DNA of 64,000 nt from Paramecium tetraurelia. Taxonomy: Eukaryota; Ciliophora; Oligohymenophorea; Peniculida; Parameciidae. The position numbers were made by a program, and so were the translations under genes. Location: assembly GCF_000165425.1 (NCBI RefSeq), contig NW_001799200.1, forward strand, positions 109,784 through 173,783, in the 5' to 3' direction. Below, one piece after another: positions 11,390 to 24,182 of this stretch; within the stretch, counting starts at the first letter, position 1; each line of letters opens with the position of its first letter. Below the pieces are notes generated by a model. That model saw only the letters and a list, made by a program, of their open reading frames with translations, was not told the DNA's origin and made no database searches.

Positions 11390-13513
11390 ATGAAATAAGT
11401 TTTGCATTAACTAGCCAGACAACACACTATAACGAATAATAAGAGCTTTAGTTTGCCCACCAAACAATCATTGGAGCAATCCTACTAGGACGTGAAGTTT
11501 CAGTTCGTGATGCAATTCTCAAAAAACACGACTCAAGAATAGTTGGAATAGATTGTTAATATATTGTTCAATCATGGATTCTAATCTTATAAGACTAGGA
11601 ATCTGCAAAATGACAAGATTTTACTATTCATTTGTATATGGGATCCGAAGATCATATTGGAATAGGCGGAGTAAATGCAGCTGTACAAAGTACGTACAAA
11701 AACATTAAATAGTTAGTAATTGACCGTTCGCACTCTTAAATGCACGAAGTATATAGAAAGATAGCTGAGAAGATAAATGTAAAGAAAGTGTTAGATGAGA
11801 GATTAATCCTCACTTTAAATTAGATTGATAAGAGGATAGTGGAATTTGAAAATTATTAAAAATTTAAATATGACTTAAAAAGTGATTTCTGTTTACACAA
11901 TGATGACGCAGAAGTCATAAAAATATTTAGTCCTTCAGAGACTTTGCTCATAATTTACAATTACTTACACACTATTAAAATAGGAGATTTGGATATGATT
12001 CATTTTCTAAAAACGGAAGAATATTTATTACAAGTAACTCCGATTCACGATGAAATAGTCTCACTCAATACAGTATCAGACATAGAGAGATATTTTGGAG
12101 GCAACTTAGCAGTTTACTTCGAGTTCATGAACTTCTATTAATCTATGCTTAAGTATTTGGCAGTTGCAGCAATCATCACTTTAGTAATCGATCATCAAAG
12201 TAGTCTCTTCAAAATCACAAATGTGGCTAGTTTTTATGCAGTACTAACCATGGTATGGTCAACATTCTTCATCATTGCCTGGCGTAGAAAGGAGAATGAA
12301 TTAAGTATTGAATGGGGTGTTTTTGGTTAATAACACATCAAGAGATTAGATCTGAATCCAGAATATAAAGGCAATCCAAAAATGAATTACATCACAGGAT
12401 TGATCAAGAATAGCTATCCAACAAGCAGTAGGATATTCTATTATATGATATCATTATTCGAAGCCATTCCCATACTCATTATTGCTGGGTTGATTAAGAT
12501 TGTGGTATTTAATATCAATGGACTCATACGGAATGAAGATAGTATCTTTTATATCAGAGTGGCTGCTAAACTCAATCAAGCAGGAGGTCTCTTATATTAC
12601 AAATACACTACCAATATATTAGATATTTTCACTATCTTGTTAATATTCTATATCAACACTCTGTATACAAAGGTTTGCATCAATTCAACCAAACGAGAAA
12701 ATCATAGAACCAACTTGAGGTTTTATAACTCTTTGATCCTTAAACGATTCATATTTGAATTAATCAATAGATTCTTTCACTTATTTTACATAGCCTTCGT
12801 TGAATTCGATATCCCAACTCTAAGGAGTCTCTTGATTAAGTTGTTTGTTATGGATTAAATAAGAAGAGTTCTATTGGAATCTCTATTGCCCATGTTGATG
12901 AAGTAGCAGTATGAAAAATAGAAGGAATAGTATCGATTGAATCTGTAAAAGAAGGAAGACATCAATGAAAAAATTGTAGATAGAATTGTATATCTTAATT
13001 ATTAATTATTATAGGCAGAACTTGAACTCTGGGAATATGATGATTTTGATGATTACATTGAAGTCATATTTCAATATGGATACATAGTATTGTTCGCAGC
13101 TATTTTTCCTCTGGCTGCTGCTCTCACATATATTTTCAACTTTATTGAAATATGGAGTGATAAATTCAAACTAGCGTACAAATTTATTAATTACAACTAG
13201 AAATAAATTATACTAAAGGAATTTACCTAAGAAAGCACATAGCATTGGCGAATGGAGAACTGTTTTGATGACCTTATCAGTGTTATCAATATACACTAAT
13301 ACAGCATTTATTGCCTTTGCTTATTTCAATGTATTTGACACTTGTTAGAAGACAGGTTGCGATTGGGAAAATATTCTCATTCTACTATTTATCATTGAAC
13401 ATTTTTCATTAGGTTTAAAGTATATTGTACAATAAACGATCAATTCAAAACCAAAATGGGTTAGGATTGTTATGAGAAGAATGAAAAGGAAGAGAAGAAA
13501 TTTTCATAATTGA
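11390..13513 (+). CDS. Anoctamin / TMEM16-family membrane protein
   Basis: Calcium-gated chloride channel or lipid scramblase family. Introns of 23 nt (GTACGT...ATAG) and 25 nt (GTACAA...CTAG) give 691 residues in one frame. Family hallmarks are ERYFGGNLAVYFEFMNFYQS before TM1, ELWEYDDFDDYIEVIFQYGY leading into LFAAIFPLAAALTYIFNFIE, then SIGEWRTVLMTLSVLSIYTN and IIEHFSLGLKYIVQ near the end. Hydrophobic stretches fit the usual ten-helix plan. Acidic residues sit in the helix 7-8 region, but I could not confirm each calcium ligand. The lysine/arginine-rich C-terminus is short. Which activity it has cannot be read from sequence. Confidence 0.9.
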
Positions 13514-14365
13514 AATATTTTATATAATATAATTATTAATGATAAACGGATGATCACTAATATTATGGCAAAGGATCATTATCTCTTATAAAAATATAGC
13601 ATAATTCAGCCTTGTCCAATGCATAATTTTGAAGATGATTTTTTAATTATAAGGAATTTGAATACCAAAAAATAAATAAATCCAATTTCAAGAAGAACAA
13701 CAAATATAATCTAGAATTAAATAGTAGTATGAATATGAGAAATATTTATTAATCCAAAGAAATCTTAATCTTAAATTTTAAATGACAGTTCCAATCATAA
13801 AAAATTATTAGTTACTTTCTCAACCATGATGTATTGAAAAATATGAAAATTGCAGAATATCTTTCTTAAAGACTGAATAATACTAAAGATCCTTGATTTT
13901 GATGTCAAAATCAAATAAAAGATTAATAACTTCAAAACTCTTAGTTAAGATAAATTTAAATCTTTCAAATTAATTAAAGAAACTACTATATGACCAATCT
14001 GAGGAATTATTGGGGTTCAATAATTTTAAATAAAGCAAAGAGATGGAGAAAATTAAGAAAAATAACATTTAAATTTACATTTATTAACTACTCTGATGAA
14101 AAATTGAGTATAAGAAAGGAGATGATATTGGGATCTAAAAAATTGATGTATGAGTGTATTAATTAGATGAATGTGGTGTCTTTTCGATGAAAATTAAAAT
14201 AATTTATTGGATGAGAATGAAATTATATTTAAATATCTGAAAAGGATTTGAAGGAACTACAGAAACAGAACTTAGGATTGATTTATTTAGTAATTATAAT
14301 TATTCCAATTATATTAAACTAACTTTTATAGAGCATTTCATTTAATTATTGAAGATATTAATATT
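13514..14365. other. Gene-poor AT-rich region
   Basis: Short open stretches exist (one of about 60 codons begins at 13566 with MAKDHYLLQKYSIIQPC), but none extends convincingly through Paramecium-type introns. It may contain a decayed gene or a long 5' region for the small gene at 14366. I see no tRNA. Confidence 0.4.
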
Positions 14366-14711
14366 ATGAATAAATTTTTAATTACATTAGCAAGAATTCC
14401 AAAGTGTCAACCAAGATTTGGATTCGCTGACATTTTGAAGGACAAAGATAAAGGAGATGAGAAAGTATTTTTCACAAGAGAAGATTGTATACTATCAACA
14501 TAATTAATTAGAAAAGTTGATGTAAAAATTACTCAAGAAAATGAAAGAAAATAATGAAAAGCCTAAATCATCAGGAAGCAATGATAAAGAGGACAAGGAA
14601 GATTTGCAAGTATTGATATGAAATTAATTATAGAAAATATTTTCCAGATATAAGATTAATTATACTGATGCATTGGTTGAGGAAGTCTTAAATTGGAAGA
14701 GAGGAGATTGA
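14366..14711 (+). CDS. Small mitochondrial-type protein, possible ATPase inhibitor IF1
   Basis: Introns at 14487-14511 (25 nt) and 14610-14633 (24 nt) give 98 residues in a closed frame, which supports a real gene in an otherwise empty stretch. The N-terminus MNKFLITLARIPKCQPRFG looks like a mitochondrial presequence. The following section, DEKVFFTREDQKLMQKLLKK, has the spacing of the inhibitory helix of F1-ATPase inhibitor IF1 (a charged residue, an aromatic, then a lysine-rich amphipathic helix). A Ser/Gly/Asp linker and a last helix ending in NWKRGD have no clear counterpart in animal IF1. The IF1 label is inference from pattern; other small mitochondrial proteins fit too. Confidence 0.55.
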
Positions 14712-16015
14712 TATATAATAAAAATATAAATAAAAAGAAGAATTATCATCATTTTTGTATCTAAATATTGAAGATTGAAAATTATGTTTTAACATCAATT
14801 TCCACATCTCTTTGATTGGAGAGTCAAAATTGAAAATATTTCTAACTATTATGATTTATTTAAAATAACAATGCTCTCATATCTGATATTTAAATATTTT
14901 TATAAGTTATAATTATTATGCTTAAGTGTGATCCATTGTTTGCGTTGATGAACCTTTCATTAAAATTGATTCCTAAATGAACTACTTTTCAGAATTAGAA
15001 AAGAATTAAACAAATAAATGTAATAAACTAGATATCAACGTAATTATTTAACAGTTCAAATATTATCTATATATTCAAACTATAACTAGAAACTTGAATT
15101 AAAATGCGATACAATATATTAATAAATTCAAGCAGAAGGAAAGCTACATTATTATTGTATTAAATTAAAAGAGAGAGAGAGTATACGCATATGTAATCTA
15201 AGATTAAAGAAGTTATTTTATTATTTCAGATTTAGAATATTATAACTTGAGATAATAGAAATAACTAGATCGATTGCTTGTATTTTAAATTCATTAAGCA
15301 AGTTAAAAGAGTATATTTAGATTTCTACTTGTATAGATCATCTATATGTAAAAGTAAGCCAACTGAAAATAATTGTCAATAAAATTCTATCAACAAATCT
15401 TAATTCTTTAATGCATGTAAATAATATATGGACTTGTTTAACATATTTATAAAATAAAAGATATTTTGATACATGAATTTTTAGATTCAATTTATAAATC
15501 TCGATTAAAAATTTTTATTCTTTTACTTGCATTAAACAGTGTTTCTTCAACTTATATTTAATTTATAACTATAAACAATTTAAATTCTCAAAATTTCTTA
15601 AAATTTTTATTCCTTCATGAAAGTTATGTAATTCCTAAGATCTTTTGATTAAAATCAATAAGCGCCTTAAATTTTCATCTATTCAGTGATAAAATAACCA
15701 GACTGACCCTAAAGTAAAATAGGCTTGCGGATAGGATATTTAATTGATTTCTATTAACTTAATAAGTAAACATCATAATTATTGATTCTTTAAACAATTA
15801 TGTTCCATTTGTGATGATATTTGTTCGGCGACAACAAAACCGCACATTGCTATTAAATTTGGTTAAGTCAAAGCAAATAATTTCGATTTATAAGATCAAA
15901 GTTAGTCGATCTACTATTTAAAAAGTAAAAGAATGTGATAACGTAGTGATATACAAAATCAGTTAGGGCTAATCATTTTGATTAAATATTTCACCAAGAT
16001 CAATATCTATTAATT
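14712..16015. other. Long AT-rich region without recognisable genes
   Basis: About 1.3 kb, very large for this genome, with frequent TGA in all frames. A locally more GC-rich patch near 15820-15865 (containing ttcggcgacaacaaaaccgc) stands out and could be part of a non-coding RNA or the 5' region of the next gene. No tRNA fold found. Confidence 0.4.
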
Positions 16016-18006
16016 ATGTATTAATAATAATTATAATAGGAGAGCATTGAATTAGGTAATAAACGAAACTAGACGAGACTACTTGAGTCAATAAATGATC
16101 TTAGTTTGCAACAGAAATAACAGCTCTTGATAAATATTTTACAAATCCCAAGACAAGAGAGAAAGGCAGAGATTTTATAGTTAATGAGAATCATAGTAAT
16201 GAAAGTGGATTTTTTCCATCAATTTTAAGTGGAGAATATTGATAATGAGGCGTATGATTATTGTTTGAGGCATCTGACATTTGAAGCCTTTTCCAAAGTA
16301 TGAATCTCATTTACTATGGTTTTTTAGAATACAGTTATATTTGAGAAGGGTGATTACCCTCACAATATGTATGTAGTATTGCGTGGATAAGTGTCCATAT
16401 ACTAGAATGATTATTAGTTGGATTAAAAAATGACAAAAAAGCATTCATTACCCGTAGATTAGGCTAGAGAATGCTCACCTACCAATAGAACCAAGTTTTC
16501 TGATTTTACGATGAAAAGGTATATAGACATATATCGTTAACTAGTTTGGTTCGTTTGACAGAATTCAAAGATTGGAAGACTTTTGGTGAGTAAGCAATTT
16601 TAGATTAGAGAATGAGAACTAATTTTGCAGTTTGTGATGTTGATTCAACTTTGGCAATCTTGAGCAAAGAGAATTATACAATTGCTGTATAAATCTTGGA
16701 GAAGAAAAAAGAACTGTATCGTATGAATAATTTTAAGTTGAATCCTAGTTTTTAAGGTTTAAATAGGAAATTAATCAATATAATGCTCTTTACCTATTAG
16801 TCATCAGATTACAAATTTAGAGATATAGTTTATAAGTAGGGTTAGACTGACTCTGATATAATATACATTATCAAATAAGGAGAATTCTTAGTGTATTAGG
16901 ATTAAAGGTTGAATGAGTACCAGCAGATGAAAGTGAGAAAACAAATTGCAATAATGACAACAGGGGAAATATTCGGAGATTACGAAGCATTCGAAAGAAT
17001 CACACGACAGTTTAATGTTTAGTGTAATTCTCACACTGGAAGCCTAATCATTATTCCCTTATAATCATTATCATAGAAGTTATCACAATTTAATGAATAA
17101 CACTACATATAATAATTAAAATCTTTATGTTTGAAAAAGAACAAATGGTATCATGATTTCAAAACTAATATAGAACAGACTCAAGGGAAATATTCGCATT
17201 TCTTTACTATATAAGAGTAGAAATCTAATAATGCCAATGGATCATCTAATTTTTTAGATTCACCTAGTAAAATTATTAATGATAATAAACAATTCAATGA
17301 TGCATCAAAATCAATAAGCCCTATACAAGAATTAAAAAATACTTTGAATTATCTGACATCAATAGATGATCAAACAAGTGAACAATTAACAGAAATAAAT
17401 CAAAGCATTAATCTTTAAAAAATAAAAAATAAAAATACTATATATGTTGTATCTCCAGATAAATTGTAACCATTACCTAAAGTGTAATTAGTTTCTAGTA
17501 GATAAAAAGAGAGAAGCTAGTTATCAACGCCAGATCGATTCAAATAGGTTATCAAACATAAAATGACAATTTTAAAAAGAATGCACAATCTTTCACCTGA
17601 GGACTCTGTAAATATGAACACTTTGTAACAGAAGACTATTTATGTCCAATTACCAAAATAAGTGAAGTTGGAATAAAACATTGAGAAGCATTGGCCAATC
17701 AAGGCTACACTTTATTTGAATGATTTGGATAATCGGATTAGATATCATAGCAATAATTAAAAGATGTAGAATTGCAACAGCAGCAGAGACTCCAGTGTGG
17801 TTTATGAACAATTTAGCATGAGAATGGATGGGAGTGAGTAAAATTCACAAAGGACTAGCAGAATGGGAATATTGAATAACATACTATAACACTCAGTAAC
17901 AAAGAGAGGCAAGAACAAAAAGAAAAGAGCTTTGACTTTAAAATATAGGGAGTACTTGGAGTCACAATTCTAAGAAAAAACTTAAAACTCTTTGCATTAT
18001 TCTTGA
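16016..18006 (+). CDS. Protein with two cyclic-nucleotide-binding domains
   Basis: 644 residues after introns of 30 nt (GTATGA...TTAG) and 26 nt; the frame closes. The first cNMP-binding domain includes NTVIFEKGDYPHNMYVVLRG and a phosphate-cassette-like FGEQAILDQRMRTNF; the second includes DIIYIIKQGEFLVYQ and FGDYEAFERITRQF. The cassettes depart from the canonical FGE-LAL-PRAA, so real cAMP or cGMP binding is uncertain. There is no kinase, channel or GEF domain. The C-terminal third is a Ser/Asn/Gln-rich, basic tail with possible phosphorylation sites (RTSRMGI). The start MYQQQLQQESIELGNKRN is the first ATG in the open frame. It could be a cAMP sensor or scaffold of ciliary signalling. Confidence 0.8.
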
Positions 18007-18014
18007 TGATTGTA

Positions 18015-20711
18015 TCATGATTCATTTTAAATAATTGATGATATAACGTTTGCTTTTTTTTCTGCTATTTCCTTTCTGGTCTTAATATTAATTAAAGCAC
18101 TAACTGGTCTATGATCACTATAAGTGACATTATGAGATTTGTAATATTGATATGAGTGTTCGCAATGTTCATTCTATGCCACTAAGATTCTGTCATTCCA
18201 AGATGGGGTTCTTGATTCATCATATCTTTCTGAAAAGGGATCAAATTTATACGTAGGGAGAAAGTTAATATCAGACTCTTAGTACTAATTTAAATATTAA
18301 TTTTCTTCTCTATTGATTTTAATTTCATCATATTTTTTCAAAGTTCTAATGTTAAATTAATAATATACTAAAATATTTCCTTGGCTTCTGCCATCTGATT
18401 TCTTTCTACAAACTATTAGTATCTTTTAATGGATGTGATAACCTTGTCTTTTTCAAGGTTGATTCTGAAATTTAGATTTCCAAGTAAGATTCGATAATCA
18501 CATTATTCAATTTTCTCTTCTTTCTTCTTTCCTATCCCTGTTTGATTAAATAGAGTTTGATGAATGTCATTGAGATTCTACAATCTTGTATCCAGACTTT
18601 TCTCTCCATATTCCAAATTACAATTAATAAAACATACCAAAGTATCATCAATAAACATTTTAATTGCTACAGCACCTTTGTTTGTAAAAGGATTGCCCCA
18701 CATACTAAGTTTGATTTTATCATAACTAACTTTTGTGATTCTGTCTTGAAATCTCTCCTTAGCATAAATAAACAAACCTATTCCTTATAATTCCTTGGAT
18801 TTAATATAGATATACTTATCCCTCTATCTTAGATTATTGGCAATCAACTTATCCCAATTTTTTAGATACTAAGATGATCCACCCACCAGTCCAGTTGCAG
18901 AATTAACCATTTCTTGTAATCCAATTACAATAATGTCAGCTTAGTAATCAAGAATCTATCTATTTAGATCATACTACTATTGAACAGTTTCTCCTCCCAC
19001 ATTCCAAGTTGCCACCAGAATCGTGCGTTCAGAAAAGCTGCAGAACTCCTAACATCTTGATTTTAACTTTTCTACTATCTATTTACTGTATGAGGCAGTA
19101 ATATCAGCATGATTGCCCAATAAAATATCTATTGCCTCTTATTTAAAATTATCCCAAATAGTCGACTCACCTACTCTCCCTATTGTTTTTTTTCCATGAT
19201 CTAAAATACCATCGAGATCTCTCTTTCCAGTTCTTGTAATATTGGTATGAGTTGATCCAGTACCTGTATATTGATTTGACAACATGTCGCCATTGTCAGC
19301 CCAAATGTTCTTGAAATACTAAACAAAATAATTTGTAATATGGCTTGAATTTTCATCTAAGGCTTCGATGGGTGACATTTTTAACAAGTTTTAGAAATCC
19401 ACTCCTAATTTTTTAATTTATATATCAAAAACACTCATGGCTATCTTGGTCTATATGAAATTGGTTCTATCAAGACAGTCCATACAATTAGTCCTAAAGA
19501 TTCCATGTTGAACAGACACTACTTTTTTTGTTTTTAATTCTACCAAAAAGAATCCAAAGTTTTAGATATGATCCATCAATTTCCTTATCAATGGATTAGA
19601 TAATGAGAAATCATTGTTTTTACATTCATGATGAAAGTCAAACCACTCATATTTGATATTTTCATTTAATTCAGTAGAATTTGCTTTTATTTGTTCTTCA
19701 AATCCTTGTGTAACCATCTACTCGTCCTTTTTCTTTTTAGCCATTAAATTCAAACAAATAACCCTTGAATAATCTTCAAAAAGACTTGCGAAATGTTTCT
19801 TAAATGCCCTTTTGGTTAATTCTGCTGATCTCATTATTTTAGTCTCAATCAACCATCCTCTTTGACTCCAAAATATAGGAACACTCCCTCTCACTTAAAG
19901 ATGAGAACAGCAATGATTATTATAATATATGATCTATTCTGTTTCCACAAAGTTAGCAACATTGCCATCGTCATCTATACCTCTGGCGTTATACCTGGTA
20001 CCTGCTCTTTGACTTGATCTCCTGCTCATCAAATAGAAATCTAGTTTTTTTCCATTGATGTACAAATAAAAATAATTTATGAATCCTTGTATGATAGTAG
20101 TCAACCATTTTCTATCAATTTATTATTTAAGATGATTTTTAATCAAATTCAGATTCCACAAGAACCTCTCATCAGTCTTCTCCTCAATATGTTGCTTTAC
20201 TTTTGATAATGTCAAATCATATCCATAAGAAAAATAGAAACCCATAACCAATAATTTCCTTAGCTCTGCAATCGTTTTCAAAATCGTATTAGCCTTAGCA
20301 GATTACATTATATTCGGCATATATGATAAGAATGAGACCGAAGCAATCTAAAATATATCTTATTCGTCTATTGTACAAATTAATTCTGCTTCATCTACAA
20401 ATAATAAGAAAGGTTCATTTAGAATATAAATTGTGCCTAAGAAAGCAGAAAAAGCCATTTATTCGTGTTTGCTCTATGGTGGTGCTCCAGCTACATATAT
20501 ACTCAAACAAAATACATTTTTCATACAGATTTCCATTGTCCCTATCAATAATCAAATGTTTATCCAGTGTTATGGCTTTCTGATTTGTCTCTATTATATA
20601 TTGCTTAGGATATAAATGAACTTTGAATATTTGCGTATTTTGCTTCTTAGTTGAATTAGTTTAAGCGTTTTTACTATCATTGTTGATAGTTAAAGATGTG
20701 AATAATTACAT
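18015..20711 (-). CDS. Synaptojanin-like inositol phosphatase (SAC + 5-phosphatase)
   Basis: Removes phosphates from PI(4,5)P2 and other phosphoinositides. The N-terminal SAC domain contains the CX5R(T/S) catalytic motif in [14 protein letters not shown] and an [16 protein letters not shown] segment. The C-terminal endonuclease-fold 5-phosphatase domain has [19 protein letters not shown] (the Cys of the usual PAWCDRIL is Asn) and [11 protein letters not shown] 25-nt intron near 20480 joins the first exon. At least one further intron must exist, since the remaining length is not a multiple of three, so exact length (about 880 residues) is unresolved. No proline-rich synaptojanin tail is present. 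The stop is 8 bp from the stop of the convergent gene. Confidence 0.88.
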
Positions 20712-20721
20712 TATTTTATAA

Positions 20722-23700
20722 TCAATTTAATAATTCCTATAATTGGAGTAATGAGGATCTACTTGAGTATTCTTGTGTCGCTCCTATATAGAATGCCTCA
20801 GGACAATTCTCTACTAATTCCTTTCCTATGATACCCAAAGAATAGATATCTATTTTATCTTATTCAATGTCATTTGCTGGGTAATATTTAGTCGTCAGTC
20901 CCTTTCCTCTTAGCCATTGTTACAAGTTAGGTTCCCAATAATAAGAACAGTCGAAATCGATTATAACAGGATTCCCATTCTTCATTAAAATATTGTTAGG
21001 CTTTAGATCTCTATGAAAAATCATATTTTAATTGAGTATTTAAATCGATAGAGTCAAATCTTTTAATTATTAGATATCCATTTTAACCATAGGTTCATAA
21101 TAAGGGAAGATCAAATAAAATTTTAAGCTACTTGCATAAGATTAGCTGATGTTTATTTGATATTACAAGGAAATTAACTGAGCAAATCCTCGATAATTAC
21201 ATTTGTTTACAAGTACCTATGCTAAAATTTCAATTAATAAATCTTTGAGTTTATTCTTCATTTTTTCAAATTGCATCTCCGTTATTTGTTTTGTTTTCAT
21301 TACAATTGTCTCATTATCATTACTGAAAACAGTCACATCTGGAGTTATCTCTTTGTAATTTGTATATTTGTCCTAAAAGCTCTGCTAATTCAATTATTAA
21401 ACATTCGCAAATTCTTACTCTATTCTGTCTATTAAGTCAACAATTTCTTAATCCATGAGGAAATACTTTAATTACCATAACGTATAATAGACAGAATCTT
21501 GAACTAAGGAATTGCTTCTAGAAATCTGAGATAAAGCCTGAGATTCTACTAAATAATTCATACTCCTTCTAGATTCTGCTTAAAAGGACTATCTCTGATA
21601 TTCCATATAGTATGAAGTTCTTCGACTCTATGTAGATTATAATCTATCAAAATCAATTTATTTGAAAATGTCACCAATATTTTCTCGTAGATTTGAATTG
21701 CCTATTTCCAAATCTTCTCTTGATTATTAGACTACTTTTAATAGATGAGCAGTACACAAATCCTTAAAAGCAGGATTGCATGAAGCTCTCTTCAAATACT
21801 CTACTCCTTCTCTGTATCTCCTATCTTTCAAATATCGAACACCAATTGAGTATTATATTTCTGCATAATCAGAAGTAGGTAAGCACTATTCCTAAAACGG
21901 TTCTTCTCGACTGTATCGTATTAAGGATTTACAATTATCCACTATCTTTTTAAAGAGTTGGCCTTCCTGAACAGTATATTTTTTTTTATTATCTTGTTTT
22001 GATTTTTCGAATTAAACTAAACGATTCATACTTAAATCTTGCATTGAAATATACTGATAAACATAACTTAGTAGCAAATTCTCAATGCAGTCTTATGAGA
22101 ATTAGAATTGTTCAATTACACTTTGTAAAGTAATATACAATCTGCAATCTATATTTTACAAAAATCTTTCCATGATTTCCTACTTTTCATAATAGTGTTT
22201 GGTGGTCATTTAATCATTTCTCATGTGACATACCAGGATTAAATAGAATTGTAGAATAGAGAAATAGGAATTCAGTTTGAATTCAAATTCTATCTTCTAT
22301 TTTAGAATAACTTTTTGTATGTCTTTATCTTTTAATTCTATAACATTTGCCAATTGTTTAATGTCATCATTTGGAATTTAAATATTGTTCAGATTACTTC
22401 TGACTACTTTATATAGATTTTTTAAAAACAATTCACATTTTCTATATTTATAAGTCTCATTAAATTATTTAGCATCTTACAAATACTGATTACAAAAATT
22501 AGTGAAAATACTAATGTGATATGGCATACTGCTACCATCAGTTAATAATTCATTAACCATTTCAACTGCCTTAACTGACTTTTATAAGTACAATGATAAA
22601 ATCATTATTTTATACTTTATTTTGTAACAGAATAGTCTTGAATCCTTAATTTCTATGTACAAATTCTTATAATTCAATTGCTTGGACTTTTCATATGCTT
22701 TTAAATACAATTAATAGGCTTCATTGAATTAACCCAAATAAAGACATATCTTGGCGATTTGATAGTATAAATAGGGAAGATAGCAATTAAAATTGAATTG
22801 CTTTTAAAATACTATTGAGACTTTTCTAAAGAAACTATAAATGACGAGGGACAACCAATATTCCTTGAACCTTTTTAAATGTTTCCCTAGCTTAAGTAAA
22901 CAAATGATGTATGAATCGTCATATTATTTATTAAGAAAGAAAATAAGGCTAGTAATATGAGAAAGACGTTATTCTCCATTTAATTTAACAAAATATATTT
23001 CCCAAAGCTTCTCAGTATTGATTAATCCAGTAAACAAAATGGCTCCTATTTGGTTGATGTGAGTAGTATCTTATAGGTATGTCTGATATGTTTTAGTATG
23101 TATAGCATCTTCAGTAATAGTCCTACTTAAACAGGCTAATTAAACCTAGCATCTATGCAGTTTCTTTTTTCTTTCGAGTACTAATTGGAATGAATTCTCA
23201 TGGATTGTTTATGCAGGAAATTAAAGATTTTCAATTCCCTAGAGTATGGATTAGCAATTTCTAAGCAGAAACGATTTAACATTGGGATTTTCGATGGTTT
23301 CCAATTTTTGATAGCACGACTTTATTATGTTAAGAACCTCTTCGCATACATCATTAAAATATTTGTTATGAAATCTGTAATATTCAGGTATCTGCCTTTT
23401 AAATATGTTGCGAGTAAACTAATTGATCTTCTCAAACATTTAAAAATGTTCATTTGCTATTTGTTATTAGTTTTAGATCAAAAATTAGCAACCTTAGATA
23501 AAAAAATCAAATCCATAGAGAACATCCATCTCAACAGGAAATGCTTAATTATAAAAGTCATAGTGGTGAAACTGAAGATTTGAAATTCCTTAGTGTTTCA
23601 TCATAAATTTTTCATCCTCATTCGTGAATTTCGAAACATATATGATAGGATTGAGTACATATTCTAAAAAACTAAAAGATAGATTAGAATCTGCAAAATC

Positions 23701-23769
23701 AATATTGTTGATAGTCTGTATATACTGTGATTAGTCGCATATTGGACAGAGAGAGTGAAATTATTACAT
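20722..23769 (-). CDS. Large protein with C-terminal atypical kinase domain (DFD)
   Basis: Start and stop are in one frame, about 1,015 codons with little or no splicing. The N-terminus (MQQFHSLCPICDQ) carries a single CxxC that may be half of a zinc site. A long helical section of unknown type follows, ending in a kinase-like domain: candidate lysine in IVMKTKQIT, a hydrophobic hinge FYLIFPYYEPM, the catalytic loop FHRDLKPNNILMKN, and VIIDFDCSYYW where DFG would be. After that come an unusual activation segment and IDIYSLGIIGKEL. The HRD Asp and magnesium Asp are present, so activity is possible despite DFD. The family is not identifiable by eye. The start is only 10 bp downstream of the next gene in tandem. 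Confidence 0.7.
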
Positions 23770-23827
23770 TTATTTATATTAATAGTGACTTAAAATTAAA
23801 ACACATTACCTATGAAAGAAAATATAA

Positions 23828-24182
23828 TCATTTTTATGTAAGTTGAAAAGAGATTCTATTTTTTTAGATGATTTCCTTATCTTGACTTTCTTAATTGACT
23901 TACTATTCAATTAGATGAATCAATGCCTCTTGATCCATTTAACTCAATCGCAAATCTTCATTCTCCTTAACCAAACTCTTATCCCTTTTCCAGAAAGAAA
24001 CTCTGAATAATAAAAAAGAATTATGATTATGTTATAATTAAAATATGAGGGTATCTAATAGGTAAAATTGTATTCAGAAGATTAATTAAATAAATACTTT
24101 ACCAAAATATGGCAGATTTCTCTTTAAATTATTCAAGAATAACCAATTCTTATTTGATGGAAGAGTGATACTATATGTTCAT
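23828..24182 (-). CDS. Possible small coiled-coil protein
   Basis: A convincing last exon reads RVSFWKRDKSLVKENEDLRL and continues as a charged, Gln-rich helix to a TGA at 23828-23830. Joining it to an ATG at 24182 requires a 43-nt intron, longer than any other in this window, giving about 100 residues. The exon is protein-like in composition but the 5' part is doubtful. The real first exon may be elsewhere, or this may be a fragment. Confidence 0.35.

Noticed and set aside
23200-23583. Plus-strand ORF of 127 residues
   Set aside because: Antisense of a continuous minus-strand coding frame of the DFD kinase gene.
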